A stretch of 64,000 nucleotides of DNA from Micromonospora ferruginea (GTDB taxonomy: Bacteria > Actinomycetota > Actinomycetes > Mycobacteriales > Micromonosporaceae): positions 1,360,001 to 1,424,000 of the forward strand of contig NZ_CP059322.2 in assembly GCF_013694245.2 (NCBI RefSeq). The letters are read 5' to 3'. Below, in pieces: positions 1-12,000 of this stretch. Position 1 is the first letter of the stretch; each line of letters opens with the position of its first letter. The notes under the pieces are model-generated. The model made no database searches. It saw nothing but the letters and a program-made list of their open reading frames with translations, and was not told the origin of the DNA. The position numbers were made by a program, and so were the translations under genes.

Positions 1-1
1 C

Positions 2-3000
2 CGGGCGGCACTGCCCGCGCCCGAGTACGAGGCGGCACCGGCCGGGCGTCCGCCGGCCGACGCCCGGGAGGCCGCCGTGCGCACCGCCTTCGCCGACGTG
101 CTCAAGGTCCCCACCGTCGGCGCGGACGACGACTTCTTCGCCCTCGGCGGCCACTCGCTGCTCGCCACCCGGCTCGCGGCCCGGCTGCGCCCGGTGCTCG
201 GCCCCGGCCTCGGGCTGGCCGAGATCTTCGCCGCGCCGACCCCGGCCGGACTGGCCGCGCTGGTGCCCGCCGAGGCCGCGCCCCGACCGGCGCTGACCGG
301 GCGGCCCCGGCCCGGGCGGCTGCCCCTGTCCTTCGCCCAGCACCGGCTCTGGCTGGTCGACCGGCTCGAAGGCGCGAACGCCGGCTACAACCTCCCGGTG
401 GTGCTGCGGCTCGGCGGCGACCTGAACCGCGGCGCGCTGGCCACCGCGCTGCGCGACGTGATCGTGCGGCACGAGCCGTTGCGCACGCTGCTGGTGGACG
501 AGGACGGGCAGCCATACCAGCAGATCGTCGAACCCGACTCCCTCGACTGGAACCTCACCGTCGCCGACCTGCGCGGCGCCCCCGCCCCGCGGGTGGCGGA
601 GGCGATCGACCAGGCCGCCCGGCAGGTCTTCGACCTGGCCCGCGAGGTGCCGATCCGGGCCACGCTGCTGGACACCGGCACCTTCCCGGCCGACCTGGCG
701 GGCGAGGTCGTCGAGGCCGCCACGGGCGAGCTCGGCCTGACCGCCGGACCCGCCGCACCGCTCGCCACGACCGGCGACGACGCCGTGCTCGTGCTGGTGG
801 TGCACCACACCGCCGTGGACGGCTGGTCGATGGAACCGCTGGCCCGCGACCTGTCCCACGCCTACGCCGCCCGGGTCGCCGGGCACGCCCCGGACTGGCG
901 ACCCCTTCCCGCCCGGTACGCCGACTACGTCCTCTGGCAGCGCGAGCTGCTCGGTGCCGAGACCGATCCGGGTAGCGTGGTCTCCGGGCAGCTCGCCTAC
1001 TGGCGGGACGCGCTGGCCGGGGCGCCGGAGGAACTGGACCTGCCGTACGACCACCCGCGCCCCGCCGTGCCCAGCCACCGCGGCCACACCGTGCCGCTGG
1101 CCGTCCCCGCCGAGGTGCACCGTGCCCTCGCCGAGACGGCCCGCGCCGAGGGCACCACCCTCGCCATGGCCCTGCACGCCGCGCTCGCGGTCCTGCTGTC
1201 CCGGCTCGGCGCGGGCACCGACATCCCGATCGGCTCGGCCGTCGCCGGGCGCACCGAGGCCGGCCTGGAGGACCTGGTCGGTTGCTTCCTCAACAACCTC
1301 GTCATCCGCACCGACGTGAGCGGAGACCCCACCTTCCGGCACCTGCTGGCCCGGGTCCGCGACCGCGGCCTGAGCGCCCTCGCGCACCAGGACGTGCCGT
1401 TCGAGCGGCTGGTGGAGGAGCTGGCACCGGGCCGGGTCCTCGCCCGCCACCCGCTGTTCCAGGTCGGGCTCACCGTCCAGAACGTCGAGCGGGCGGCGCT
1501 GCACCTGACCGGGGTGACCGCGGGCGGCGCCGCCCGCGCCGGCGCGCTCGCCTTCGCCGCCCGCTTCGACCTCGACCTGTCCGTCGGCGAGACCTTCGAC
1601 GCGCAGGGTCGCCCCGCGGGCCTGCGCGGCGGGCTGACGGCCGCCGCCGACCTGTTCGAGCGGGCGACCGCCGAGCGGCTGGCGGAACGCTGGCAACTCC
1701 TGCTGGGCCACCTCGCCACGGACCCGGACTCGCCCCTGCACTCCGCCGACGTGCGCACCCCGGCCGAGCGGGAGCTGGTCGCCGGTTGGGAGCGGGCGCC
1801 GCAGATCGAGGTACGCCGCACCGGCCTCGAACTCTTCGAGGACTGGGCGGATCGCGCCCCGGACGCCCCGGCCGTGCTCGGCGACGACCTGACGGTGTCC
1901 TACGCGGATCTCGACGCGCGGGCCAACCGGCTGGCGCACGTCCTGACCGGTCGTGGGCTGGCCGCCGGCTCGACGGTCGCCGTCCTGCTCGGCCGCGGGC
2001 TGGACCTGGCCGTGTCGTGGCTGGCCGTGTGGAAGGCGGGCGGTGTCTTCCTGCCCGCCGACCCGCGCAACCCGCGCGACCGGATCGCGTACGTGGTGTC
2101 CGACAGCGGCGCCGACGCGGTGCTGACGACGACCGACCTCGCCCCGCTGCTGCCCGCCGAGGCGCCCGCGGTGGTGCTGGACGACCCCGCGGTCGTCGCC
2201 TCCCTGGCCACCGCCGGGACCGGGCGGATCCCGGTGCCGGCCGGCGCCCGGCTCCAGCGCGGCGCGTACATGACCTACACCTCCGGGTCGACCGGCCGGC
2301 CCAAGGGCGTCCTGCTGCACCACCGGGGTGCGGCACGCACGGCGGCGGCGCAGGTCGAGCTGTTCGGCGCCGGCCCGGGCTCACGGGTCCTGCAGTTCTC
2401 GTCGATCGGCTTCGACGCCGCCGTGTGGGAGCTGCTGATGGCGCTCTGCTCCGGCGGCGCCCTCGTGGTGGCACCGGCCGCGGAGCTGGTACCCGGCGCC
2501 GGGCTGACCGAGGTGGTGGCCCGGCACGGCGTCACGCACCTGACCGTGCCGCCGGCGGTGCTGTCCGCGCTGACCGGGCCGGAGCTGCCCACCGTCACGA
2601 ACCTGGTGTCGGCCGGCGAGGCGCTCGACGCCGAGTCGGTCGACCGCTGGGGCGCCGGGAGGGCGTTCTTCAACGGGTACGGTCCCACCGAGACCAGCGT
2701 GGCGGCCACCTTCTCCGCCGCCCTGCGCCCCGGCGACCGACCGCACATCGGGCGGCCGATCCGCAACACCCGGGTCCACGTCCTCGACGACGACCTGTGC
2801 CCGGTGCCGCCCGGCGTCCCCGGCGAGCTGTACGTCGCCGGGGACGGCGTGGCGCACGGTTATGCCGGCCGGCCGGGGTTGACCGCCGAGCGGTTCGTGG
2901 CCTCGCCGTGGGCGGCGGGGGAGCGGATGTACCGCACCGGCGACCGGGTCCGCTGGACCTCCGACGGTGACCTGGTGTTCCTGGGCCGCGCCGACGACCA

Positions 3001-6000
3001 GGTCAAGATCCGTGGCTTCCGGGTGGAGCCGGGCGAGGCGCAGGCGGCGGTTCTCACCCACCCCCGGGTCCGCCAGGCCGCGGTGGTGGTGCGCGAGGAC
3101 GTGCCCGGGGACAAGCGCCTGGTCGCCTACGTGGTGGCGACCGGCCCGGTGGACGACCTGCGCGACCATCTCGCCGACCGGCTGCCGCACTACCTGGTGC
3201 CCTCCGCCGTGGTGCGCCTCGACCGGCTGCCGCTGACCGTGAACGGCAAGCTGGACCGCCGGGCGCTGCCCGCCCCCGACCTCGCCCGCGCGACTCCGGG
3301 ACGGCCGCCGGCGAACGACCGGGAAGCCGCGGTGTGCGCCGCGTTCGCGTACGTGCTCGGCGTCGACCAGGTCGGCGCGGACGACAACTTCTTCGACCTC
3401 GGCGGCCACTCCCTGCTCGCCGTCCGGCTGGTCGAGCACCTCCGCGCCGGCGGGGTGGCGGCCTCGGCGTCGGCCCTGTTCGCCGCCCCGACACCGGCGG
3501 GGCTGGCCACGGCCGCGACGCCCGAGACGGTGCCGGTGCCGACCGGCCGGATCCCGGACGGGACGACGAGGATCACCCCGGAGATGGTGCCGCTGGCCGG
3601 GCTGTCGCCGACCGAGATCGACCGGGTGACCGCCACGGTGGACGGCGGCGCGGCCGGGGTGGCGGACATCTACCCGCTGGCGCCGCTGCAGGAGGGCATG
3701 TTCTTCCACCACCTGATGTCGGCCGGCGGCGACGACGCGTACGTGGCGGTCGTGGTCCTGGAATTCGACACCCGCGCCCGGCTCGACGCCTTCGCCGCGG
3801 CCCTGCAGCACGTGGTCCGCCGGCACGACGTCTACCGCACCGGCGTGGTGTGGGACGGCCTGCCGGAGCCGGTGCAGGTGGTGTGGCGCGACGTCGCCCT
3901 GCCGGTCGTCGACGTCGATCTCGACGGCGGAGCCGGCGACCCGGTCGCGGCGCTCGTGGCCTCCGTCGGGCTCGTCATGGACCTGACCCGCCCGCCGCTG
4001 ATCGACCTGCACGTGGCGACGCCCCCGGACGGCCGGGTGCTCGGCCTGCTGCGCATGCACCACCTGATGCAGGACCACACCGGCATGGAGGTGATGCTGC
4101 GCGAGGTCCGCGAGGTGCTGGCCGGCCGCGGCGACGACCTGCCCGAGCCGGTCCCGTTCCGCACGTTCGTCGCCCACGCCCGCCACCGGTCGGCCGACGA
4201 GCTGCACACCGGCTTCTTCACCGAGCTGCTGCACGGCGTCACCGAGCCCACCGCGCCCTACGGGCAGCTCGACGTGCACGGCGACGGCACCGACGTGGTC
4301 CGGGCGCAGGTGCACGTCGACGCGGCGGTCGCCGCGCGGCTGCGTACGGTCGCCCGCCGGCTCGGCGTCAGTGTCGCCACCGTGTGGCACGTCGCCTGGG
4401 GGCGGGCCCTGGCCGCGGTGTCCGGCCGCGACGACGTCGTGTTCGGCACGGTGCTGCTCGGCCGGATGAACGCGGGTGCCGGCGCGGGCCACGCCGTCGG
4501 CCTGTTCACCAACACGCTGCCCGCCCGGGTGACCGTCCGTGGGGTGTCCTCGCTCGACGCGGTGCACCGCATGCGCACCCAGTTGAGCGGCCTGTTGAAC
4601 CACGAGCACGCCCGGCTCGCCGTGGCTCAGCAGGCCGCCGACATGCCCGCCGACGTGCCGCTGTTCAGCTCGCTGTTCAACTACCGGTACGGCGGCGAGG
4701 GCCTGTGGGTCGACGACGTCAACAACGCGGCCGACGAAGGCCTGGAGGGCATCAGCACCGTCTTCGCCCAGGAGCGGCAGAACTACCCGGTGAGCGTCTC
4801 GGTCGACGACCTCGGCACCGAGACCGTCGTCAGCGTCGACGCGGTGCCCCCGATCGCGCCGGAGGCGCTCGCCCGGCACGTGGTCACCGCCGCGGCGAAC
4901 CTGACCTCCGCCCTGGAACAGGCCCTCTCCGGCGCCGGCGACCCGCCCCTGGCCACGGTCGACGTCCTGGGCCCGGCCGAGCGTGAGCAGGTCGTCGGCG
5001 ACTTCAACCAGGGGTCGCCGGGCGTGCCGCCGACCACGCTGACCAGCCTCTTCGAGGCGAGCTGCCGACGCGACGGACACGCGCCGGCGGTCGACGGGCT
5101 GACCTACCGCGAGCTGGACGAGTGGTCCAACCGGATCGCGCGGCTGCTGCTCGGGCACGGGGTGCGCCGGGGTGACGTGGTGGCCGTCCGGATGGACCGC
5201 GGCGCCGGCATCGTCGCGGCCCTGCTCGGGGTGGTCAAGGCGGGTGCCGCCTACCTGCCGGTGGACCCGCAGCAGCCCGCCGAGCGGGCGGCCTACATGG
5301 CTGCCGACTCGGGCGCGGTGTGCCTGCTCGGCTCCGGGCCCCTGGGCGACCTGCCGGTGCTCGACCCCGCCGACGCGGTCGGCGACGGCGACCCGATCGG
5401 CGACGCCGAGCGCGGCGGGCCGGTCCTGCCCGCCCAGCCCGCGTACGTGATCTACACCTCGGGGTCGACCGGCGCGCCGAAGGGCTGCGTGGTCACCCAC
5501 CGCAACGTGACCGACCTGCTGGCGGCCTGCGGCCAGTCGTTCACCTTCGACTCGGGGGACGTGTGGACCTGCTTCCACTCGTTCGCCTTCGACTTCTCGG
5601 TGTGGGAGATGTGGGGGGCGCTGCTCACCGGCGGCCGGCTCGTCGTGGTCCCGTTCGAGGTGTCCCGGTCACCAGCCGAGTTCCTCGCGCTGCTGGTCCG
5701 CGAGCGGGTGACCGTCCTGAGCCAGACGCCCTCGGCGTTCCACCAGGTGCAGGCGGTGCTGGACGACGCCACCCGGGCGGACCTTGCGCTGCGCTACGTC
5801 GTCTTCGGTGGCGAGGCGCTCGAACTGTCCCGGCTGCGGGCGTGGTACGACACGTTTCCGCACGGGCCGCAACTGGTGAACATGTACGGCATCACGGAGA
5901 CCACCGTGCACGTCACCCACGTGGCGCTCGACGCGGCGGTGGTGGCGACCGCGAGCGGCAGCCTCGTCGGGCGGGGACTGCCCGGCTGGCGCACGTACGT

Positions 6001-9000
6001 CCTCGATCCGATGCTGCGGCCGGTGCCCCCGGGCGTGCTCGGCGAGGTCTACGTGGCCGGCGCCGGTGTCTCGCTCGGCTACCTCGGCCGCCCGGGGCTC
6101 ACCGGGCAACGGTTCGTGGCCTCCTCGTACGACGCGGGGGAGCGGATGTACCGCACCGGCGACCTGGCCCGGTGGACCCCCGCCGGGGAGTTGGAGTTCG
6201 CCGGCCGCGCCGACGAACAGGTCAAGATCCGTGGTTTCCGCATCGAGCTGGGCGAGATCGCCGGACGGCTCGCCGCCCACCCGGCCGTCGGCACCGCCGG
6301 GGTCGTGCTGCGCGACGACCAGCCGGGCGGCCCCGCGCTGGTCGGCTACGTCACCCCGCACCCCGAGGCGGCCGCGCGGGTCACCCGACGGCTGCGGTTG
6401 CAGCGGTCCGGCGACCCGGGCGCGGAACTGCACGAGCTGCCCAACGGCATGAGCATGCTGGCCCACAACCGGGCCAACGTCGAGTTCCTCTACCGCGAGA
6501 TCTTCGAGCAGAACGAGTACCTGCGCTTCGGCGTCACCCTGCCGGACGGGGCCTGCGTCGTCGACGTCGGCGCGCACGTCGGGTTCTTCTCGATGTACGC
6601 CGGCGAGGTGTCCCCGGGCGCCCGGGTGTGGGCCTTCGAACCGATCCCGGAGCTGGCCGGCCTGCTGCGGGCCAACGCCGACCTCAACGAGGCCGACGTC
6701 ACCGTCACCAACTGCGGCGTCGGCGAGCACGACGAGACCACCACGTTCACCTACTACCCGCAGATGTCCATCCTGTCGGGTCGCTTCGCCGACGAGGCCG
6801 AGGAACGGGAGACACTGCGCCGCTACCTGCGCAACGAGCACGGCGCCGAGCTGGACGACGCCGGCGAGGCGTTGGTGGACGAGATGCTCACCGAGCGGCT
6901 GCGCGGGCATCGGGTCGGTGTGGCCATCCGCCGGCTGTCCGACCTGATCCGCGAGCACCGCATCCCGGTCGTCGACCTGCTCAAGGTGGACGCCGAGAAG
7001 AGCGAGCTGGAGGTGTTCCGGGGCATCGACGACGAGCACTGGCCGTTGATCAGGCAGATCGTCGCCGAGGTGCACGACGTGCACGGCCGGCTGGACGCGA
7101 TCGTCGACCTGCTCGGTGAGCGCGGCTTCACCGTGGTCCGCGACACCGCGGCGGACGTGGCGGGCACCGACCTGCACATGATCTACGCGGTACGGCCGGA
7201 GGCGCCGGTGACCGGGCGCACCGAGCCGCCGCCGGCCGCCGGTCGCTGGTACGGCCCGGCCCAGCTCACCCGCGACGTCCGCGCCGACCTGAAGAGGTGG
7301 CTGCCCGGCTACATGGTCCCGGCCGCGCTGGTGGTGCTGGAGGACCTGCCGCTCACCCCCAACGGCAAACTCGACCGCAAGGCGCTGCCCGCCCCCGACC
7401 AGGGCACTGCCCGGGGCGCCGGCCGGGCCCCGACCACCCCGGTCGAGGCGCGGCTCTGCGAGGCCTTCGCCCAGGTACTCGGGATCGCCACGGTCGGCGC
7501 CGACGACGACTTCTTCGCGCTCGGCGGGCACTCGCTGCTCGCCCTGCGGCTGATGTCGCGGATCCGGGCGCTGCTCGGCGCCGAGGTGGAGATCCGGGAG
7601 TTGTTCCGCACGCCCACCCCGGCCGGGCTGGCCGCCCACCTCGCCGCCAGGACCGCCGCGCCGAGCCGCCGCGCCCTCACCGCCGGCGCCCGCCCGGAGT
7701 GGGTACCGCTGTCGTTCGGCCAGCGCCGCCTGTGGTTCCTGGCCCAGCTCGACGGCGACACCGCCACCTACAACGCCCCCGCCGTCCTCCGGCTCACCGG
7801 CGACCTGGACACCGCGGCGCTCGACGCGGCGCTGCGTGACGTGCTGGCGCGGCACGAGGCCCTGCGGACGGTCTTCCCGGCCCGCGACGGTGAGCCCTAC
7901 CAACGGGTGCTGGCACCCGCGGAGCTGACCTGGACGCTGGAGCACGTCGACCTGACCGGCGCGCCCGGGGAGCGGGTGACCGCGGCGCTCACCGAGCGTG
8001 CCGCCCGGGCCTTCGACCTGAGCACCGAGATCCCGATCCGCGGCACTCTGCTGCGCAGCCGCGCGCACGAACATCTCCTGCTGCTCGTGACCCACCACAT
8101 CGTCAGCGACGGCTGGTCGCTCGGCCCGCTCGCGCGGGACCTCTCCCACGCGTACGCGGCCCGTTCCGACGGCCGCGCGCCGGACTGGGCGCCGCTGCCG
8201 GTGCAGTACGCCGACTTCGCCGTGTGGCAGCGCGACCTGCTCGGCGTCGAGGACGATCCGGACAGCCTGGTCAACCGGCAGCTCGCCCACTGGCGGGACG
8301 CTCTCGCCGCAGCGCCCGAGGAGTTGGCGCTGCCGTTCGACCGGCCGCGTCCGGCGACCGCCTCGCACCGGGGGCACACGGCCGCGTTCGCCGTGCCGGG
8401 CACGGTCCATGCCCGGCTGGCGGAGATCGCCCGCGCCGAGGGCGTGACGGTGTTCATGGTGTTGCAGGCGGCCCTGGCGGTGCTGCTGTCGCGGCTGGGC
8501 GCCGGCACCGACGTGCCGATCGGCTCGGCGGTGGCGGGCCGTCCCGACGAGGCGCTCGACGACTTGGTCGGGTGTTTCGTCAACACGCTTGTCGTCCGGA
8601 CCGACCTGTCCGGCGACCCGACGTTCCGCGACGTGCTCGCCCGGGTCCGCGAGCGTAGCCTCGCCGCGCTCGACCACCAGGACGTGCCGTTCGAACGGCT
8701 GGTCGAGGAGTTGGCGCCGGCGCGCTCCCTGGCCCGGCACCCGCTCTTCCAGGTCATCCTGACCATGCAGGACACGATCGACGCCGCCCTCGAGCTGCCC
8801 GGCATCGAGGCCACGCTGGTCCCGCTGCACCGCGACGCGGCCAAGTTCGACCTGGATGTGATGGTCGGCGAGCTGCGCGAGGCCGACGGGCGGCCGGCGG
8901 GCCTGCGGGGGACGGTGACGGCCGCCGCGGATCTCTTCGATCGGGGTACGGCGGAGGCGATCGGGCGGCGTTGGGTGCGGGTGTTGGAGCAGGTGGCGGG

Positions 9001-12000
9001 GGATCCGTCGGTGTTGGTGCGGTCGGTGGTGGTGGCCGGGGTGGAGGAGCGGGAGTTCCTGGCTCGCGTGGGTGTGGGTGGGGTTCTGTCGGGTGTGGAT
9101 GTGTCGGTGGTGTCGTTGTTCGAGCGGCGGGTGGCGGCGTGCCCTGATGCGCCGGCGGTCGTGGGTGGTGGTGTTTCGCTGACGTTTGCGCAGGTGGATG
9201 CGCGGGCGAATCGTTTGGCTCGGGTGTTGCGGGCCAACGGTGTGGACGTGGATTCGGTGGTGGGTCTGGCGCTACCCGACGGCGTGGACATGGTTGTGGG
9301 GATGGTGGCGGTGTGGAAGGCCGGCGGCGCCTACCTGCCGGTGGATGTGTCGCTGCCGACGGATCGGCTTGCGTTCATGTTCACCGATGCGCGGGTGTCG
9401 GTGTTGGTGGGTACGGATGAGGTGTTGGGTGATCTGCCGGCTGGTATGCGGACGGTGTCGTTGGATGATCCGTTGTTGGGTGTCATGCCGGACGAGGCGC
9501 CGGGTGTGGTCGTGCCGTTGGACGCCTTGGCGTATGTGATCTACACGTCGGGGTCGACGGGGCGTCCGAAGGGTGTGGGTGTCACGCAGCGGGGTGTGGC
9601 GAACTATGTGGCGGGGGTGCCTCGGCGTTTGGGGTGGGGTGCGCCTGGTGCTCGGTACGGTTTGTTGCAGGCGCAGGTGACGGATCTGGGTAACACGACG
9701 ATCTTCACGAGCCTGGCTACGGGCGGGTGTCTGCATGTGCTGGATGCGGACATGGTGGTGGATCCGGCGGCGGTGGCGGGGTATTGGCGTGAGCATGGGA
9801 TCGAGCATGTGAAGGCCGTCCCGTCGCACCTGGCCGCGTTGGCTGCCGGTGATGGTGGGGTGGGGGCGGTGGTGCCGTCGGGGTCGCTGGTTTTGGGTGG
9901 TGAGGCCGCGCCGCGTTCGTTGGTGGATGCGGTGGTGTCGGTGGGGCGGCCGGTGTTCAACCACTACGGGCCGACGGAGACCACGATCGGTGTGCTGACC
10001 GGCCCGATCGTCGGTTCGGCCGGGTCGGTTACTGCCAGGGCCAGGTTGGCTACTGCGGCGGCCGGGTCGGTCCCGGATTCGTCCGGAGCGATGGCGGGGT
10101 CGTCCGTGGCGATTGCGGGGTCGTCCGCGGCGATGGCGGGGTCGGCGGATCGGGCCGGTCAGGCGGGCGGTTCGGGTGGGGTGTTGGGGTTGCCGGTGCC
10201 GAACATGCGGGTGGCGGTGTGGGACGAGTGGTTGCAACCCGTCCCGGTGGGTGTGGTCGGCGAGTTGTATGTGAGTGGTCCGCAGGTCGCGCGGGGTTAT
10301 GCCGGGCGGCCGGGTTTGACTGCGGCGCGGTTTGTTGCCGGGTCGGGTGGGGTGCGGTGGTATCGGACCGGGGATCGGGTGCGGTGGACCGCTGACGGTG
10401 TGGTGGAGTTCGCCGGTCGCGCTGATGATCAGGTGAAGATTCGTGGTTATCGGGTCGAGCCGGGTGAGGTCCAGGCCGTCGTGGCGGCGTATCCGGTGGT
10501 TGAGCGGGCGGTGGTGGTCGCTCGTGAGGATCAGCCGGGGGATAAGCGTCTGGTGGCGTATGTGGTGGCGGACGGTCCGGTGGACGGGTTACGGGAGTTT
10601 GTGGCCGGGCGGCTGCCGGAGCACATGGTGCCGTCGGCGTTCGTGTCCCTGACCGAGCTGCCGTTGACGGGTAACGGCAAACTCGACCGGAAGGGGTTGC
10701 CGGCGCCGGAGTATGCGTCGGGTCCTCGTCGGGAGCCGGCCAACGCGCGCGAGGAGTTGTTGTGTCAGGCGTTCGCGCATGTGCTCGGTGTCGATTCGGT
10801 CGGGGTGGATGACGACTTCTTCGCTCTGGGTGGGCATTCGCTGCTGGCGGTGAGGTTGATCTCTCGGGTGCGGGTGGTCCTCGGCGCGGAGTTGGAGATC
10901 CGGACCCTGTTCGAGCAGCCCACCCCCGCCGGGATCGCCGCGCACCTCACCGACGCGACGGCACGACCGGCCCTGATCGCCGGCGAACGACCGGAGCGGG
11001 TTCCGCTGTCCTTCGGGCAGCGACGGTTGTGGTTCCTGGCCCAGTTGGAGGGGCTGAGCGCCACGTACAACGCCCCGAACGTGCTGCGACTGCGCGGTGA
11101 ACTCGACCCGAGTGTGCTCGAAGCCGCACTGCGGGACCTGCTCGACAGGCACGAGGCGTTGCGGACCGTGTTCCCCACGGCGGACGGGGAGCCGTACCAG
11201 AAGATTCTCGACAGCACCGCGCTGGACTGGCGCCTCGACGTCCTCCAGCCGCCCGCGCCGGCCGTGTCCGACGGTGAGCCGGTTGCCGACGCGGCCTTCG
11301 TGGGTGCGGCGGTCGAACGGGCCAGCCGGTACGCCTTCGACCTGACTGTCGAAGTGCCGTTCCGGGCGACGCTGCTGCGTACCGGGCCGGACGAGCATCT
11401 GCTCGTCCTCGTGCTGCACCACATCGCCAGTGACGGCTGGTCGATGGGTCCGCTGGCTCGGGATCTGGAGACCGCGTACGCCGCCCGCCGCACCGGAGAC
11501 GTGCCGCGGTGGACACCTCTTCCGGCCCAGTACGCCGACTTCGCCCTGTGGCAGCAGAATTTGCTCGGCGACCACGAGGACCCGGAGAGCATCAGCGCAC
11601 GGCAGCTCGCGTACTGGCGGGATGCGCTCGCCGGCATACCGGAGGAGTTGGCGCTGCCGTTCGACCGGCCGCGCCCGGCGACCGCCACGCACCAGGCGCA
11701 CAACACGCCGCTGGAGGTGCCGGCCGAGCTGCACCGGGCACTCGTGGAGTTGGCGCGCGTCGAGGGTGTGACGGTGTTCATGGTGTTGCAGGCGGCGTTG
11801 GCGGTGTTGCTGTCGCGGTTGGGTGCGGGCACTGATGTGCCGATCGGGTCGGCGGTGGCGGGGCGTACGGATGAGGCGCTCGATGATCTGGTCGGGTGTT
11901 TCGTCAACACGCTTGTCGTCCGGACCGACCTGTCCGGCGACCCGACGTTCCGCGAGGTGCTCGGCCGGGTTCGCGAGCAGGGTCTCAGCGCACTGGCCCA

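Noticed and set aside
2381..5578. Long minus-strand frame (over 1000 codons) antisense to the NRPS gene
   Set aside because: Composition is Arg/Gly/His/Val-rich, typical of the complementary frame of GC-rich coding DNA, and the plus strand encodes intact NRPS domains.
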